Assembly: GCA_023256405.1 (NCBI GenBank)
Contig: JAGDXK010000024.1
Location: 1 to 12,562 of the forward strand
Reading direction: 5' to 3'
DNA from: Nitrososphaerales archaeon
Lineage (GTDB): Archaea > Thermoproteota > Nitrososphaeria > Conexivisphaerales > UBA164
Length of the DNA: 12,562 bases
Positions 12,324 through 12,562 of this stretch are shown piece after piece. Made by a program: the position numbers and the translations under genes. The notes beneath the pieces are model-generated. The model saw only the letters and a program-made list of their open reading frames with translations, was not told the origin of the DNA and did no database searches. Position 1 is the first letter of the stretch; each line of letters starts with the position of its first letter.

Positions 12324-12562
12324 ATCTTATCTAACCCCTTAAGCTCCTCCAGAGCCACCTCTATTCCTTTTTCAACATCGACTTTTATGCCTTGCGCTAT
12401 CATTGAATGGCCCACGGCAGCCACAGTGGGCAGTATTCTGGACTTTTCAATGATGCCCATGTTTCCGATCCTGAAGATCTTTCCCTTCAGCTCCCCGAAA
12501 CCTCCTGTTATCACTATGTTGTAGTGGTCCTCCATGTATTTCCTGAACTTGGCGTCATCAAC
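12320..12562 (-). CDS. Class V aminotransferase, C-terminal end (partial; serine/alanine-glyoxylate type)
   Basis: Only the last 80 codons or so are inside the window. The reading frame stays open to the edge, adding V-D-D-A-K-F-R-K-Y before the first Met in the visible frame. The FRKYMEDHYNIVITGGFGELKGKIFRIGNMG pattern (described rather than quoted whole) is the C-terminal signature of PLP-dependent serine-pyruvate / alanine-glyoxylate aminotransferases, with the R-x-G-x-M substrate-binding region. The Schiff-base lysine lies upstream, outside the window. It is the first visible gene of the minus-strand run and overlaps the FKBP start by 4 bp. Substrate cannot be judged from this fragment. 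Confidence 0.85.
   Translation of the reverse strand, partial: VDDAKFRKYMEDHYNIVITGGFGELKGKIFRIGNMGIIEKSRILPTVAAVGHSMIAQGIKVDVEKGIEVALEELKGLDKI

Noticed and set aside
12320..12535. Stand-alone 71-residue protein starting at ATG 12535
   Set aside because: The frame continues upstream to the window edge with class V aminotransferase sequence, so it is the C-terminus of a longer gene.

Overview
This window is a densely packed archaeal chromosome segment. It has no intergenic stretch over about 110 bp, and I see no mobile element, CRISPR array or rRNA. The archaeal assignment rests on ribosomal protein eS8, sn-glycerol-1-phosphate dehydrogenase (the enantiomer-defining enzyme of archaeal lipids), a PAC2-family protein, a UPF0292-type Toprim protein, and A/T-rich TATA-like boxes centred about 24-30 nt before many start codons, which suggests mostly leaderless mRNAs. 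A UbiD-family decarboxylase next to an aconitase-X small subunit points to the modified archaeal mevalonate pathway. That argues against Sulfolobales, Thermoplasmatales and haloarchaea, which use other mevalonate variants. I cannot fix the lineage further.

Layout. (1) 1-487, minus strand: the 5' part of a tRNA with a CAU anticodon, preceded by eS8. (2) 571-3048, plus strand: an overlapping three-gene operon of UbiD decarboxylase, aconitase-X/phosphomevalonate dehydratase small subunit, and a thymidylate-kinase-like protein with an altered P-loop. It ends in a short tail-to-tail overlap with (3) a small Toprim protein (3038-3475, minus). (4) 3586-4317, plus: a COG1407-type metallophosphoesterase. 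(5) 4368-6204, plus: three genes joined by 4-bp ATGA overlaps, encoding a small two-helix membrane protein, a degenerate PRPP-synthetase-like protein and a ROK-family sugar kinase. (6) 6209-8614, minus: a SLOG/TIGR00725-like protein, an unrecognised 232-residue protein, a PAC2-family protein and an unrecognised 124-residue protein, several with their own TATA boxes. (7) 8684-12562, minus: a compact run whose transcription order is class V aminotransferase (3' end only), long FKBP-type isomerase, SAH/MTA deaminase-type amidohydrolase, glycerol-1-phosphate dehydrogenase and ribose-5-phosphate isomerase A.

Metabolic themes are isoprenoid and lipid precursors (UbiD, PMDh small subunit, EgsA), pentose and nucleotide chemistry (RpiA, PRPP-synthetase-like protein, TMK-like protein, SAH/MTA deaminase) and sugar phosphorylation (ROK). 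The least conventional parts are the membrane protein/PRPP-synthetase-like/ROK cassette, the TMK-like protein with non-canonical Walker A residues, and the short rpiA downstream intergenic region carrying both an 18-bp near-palindrome and a 15-bp perfect tandem duplication.
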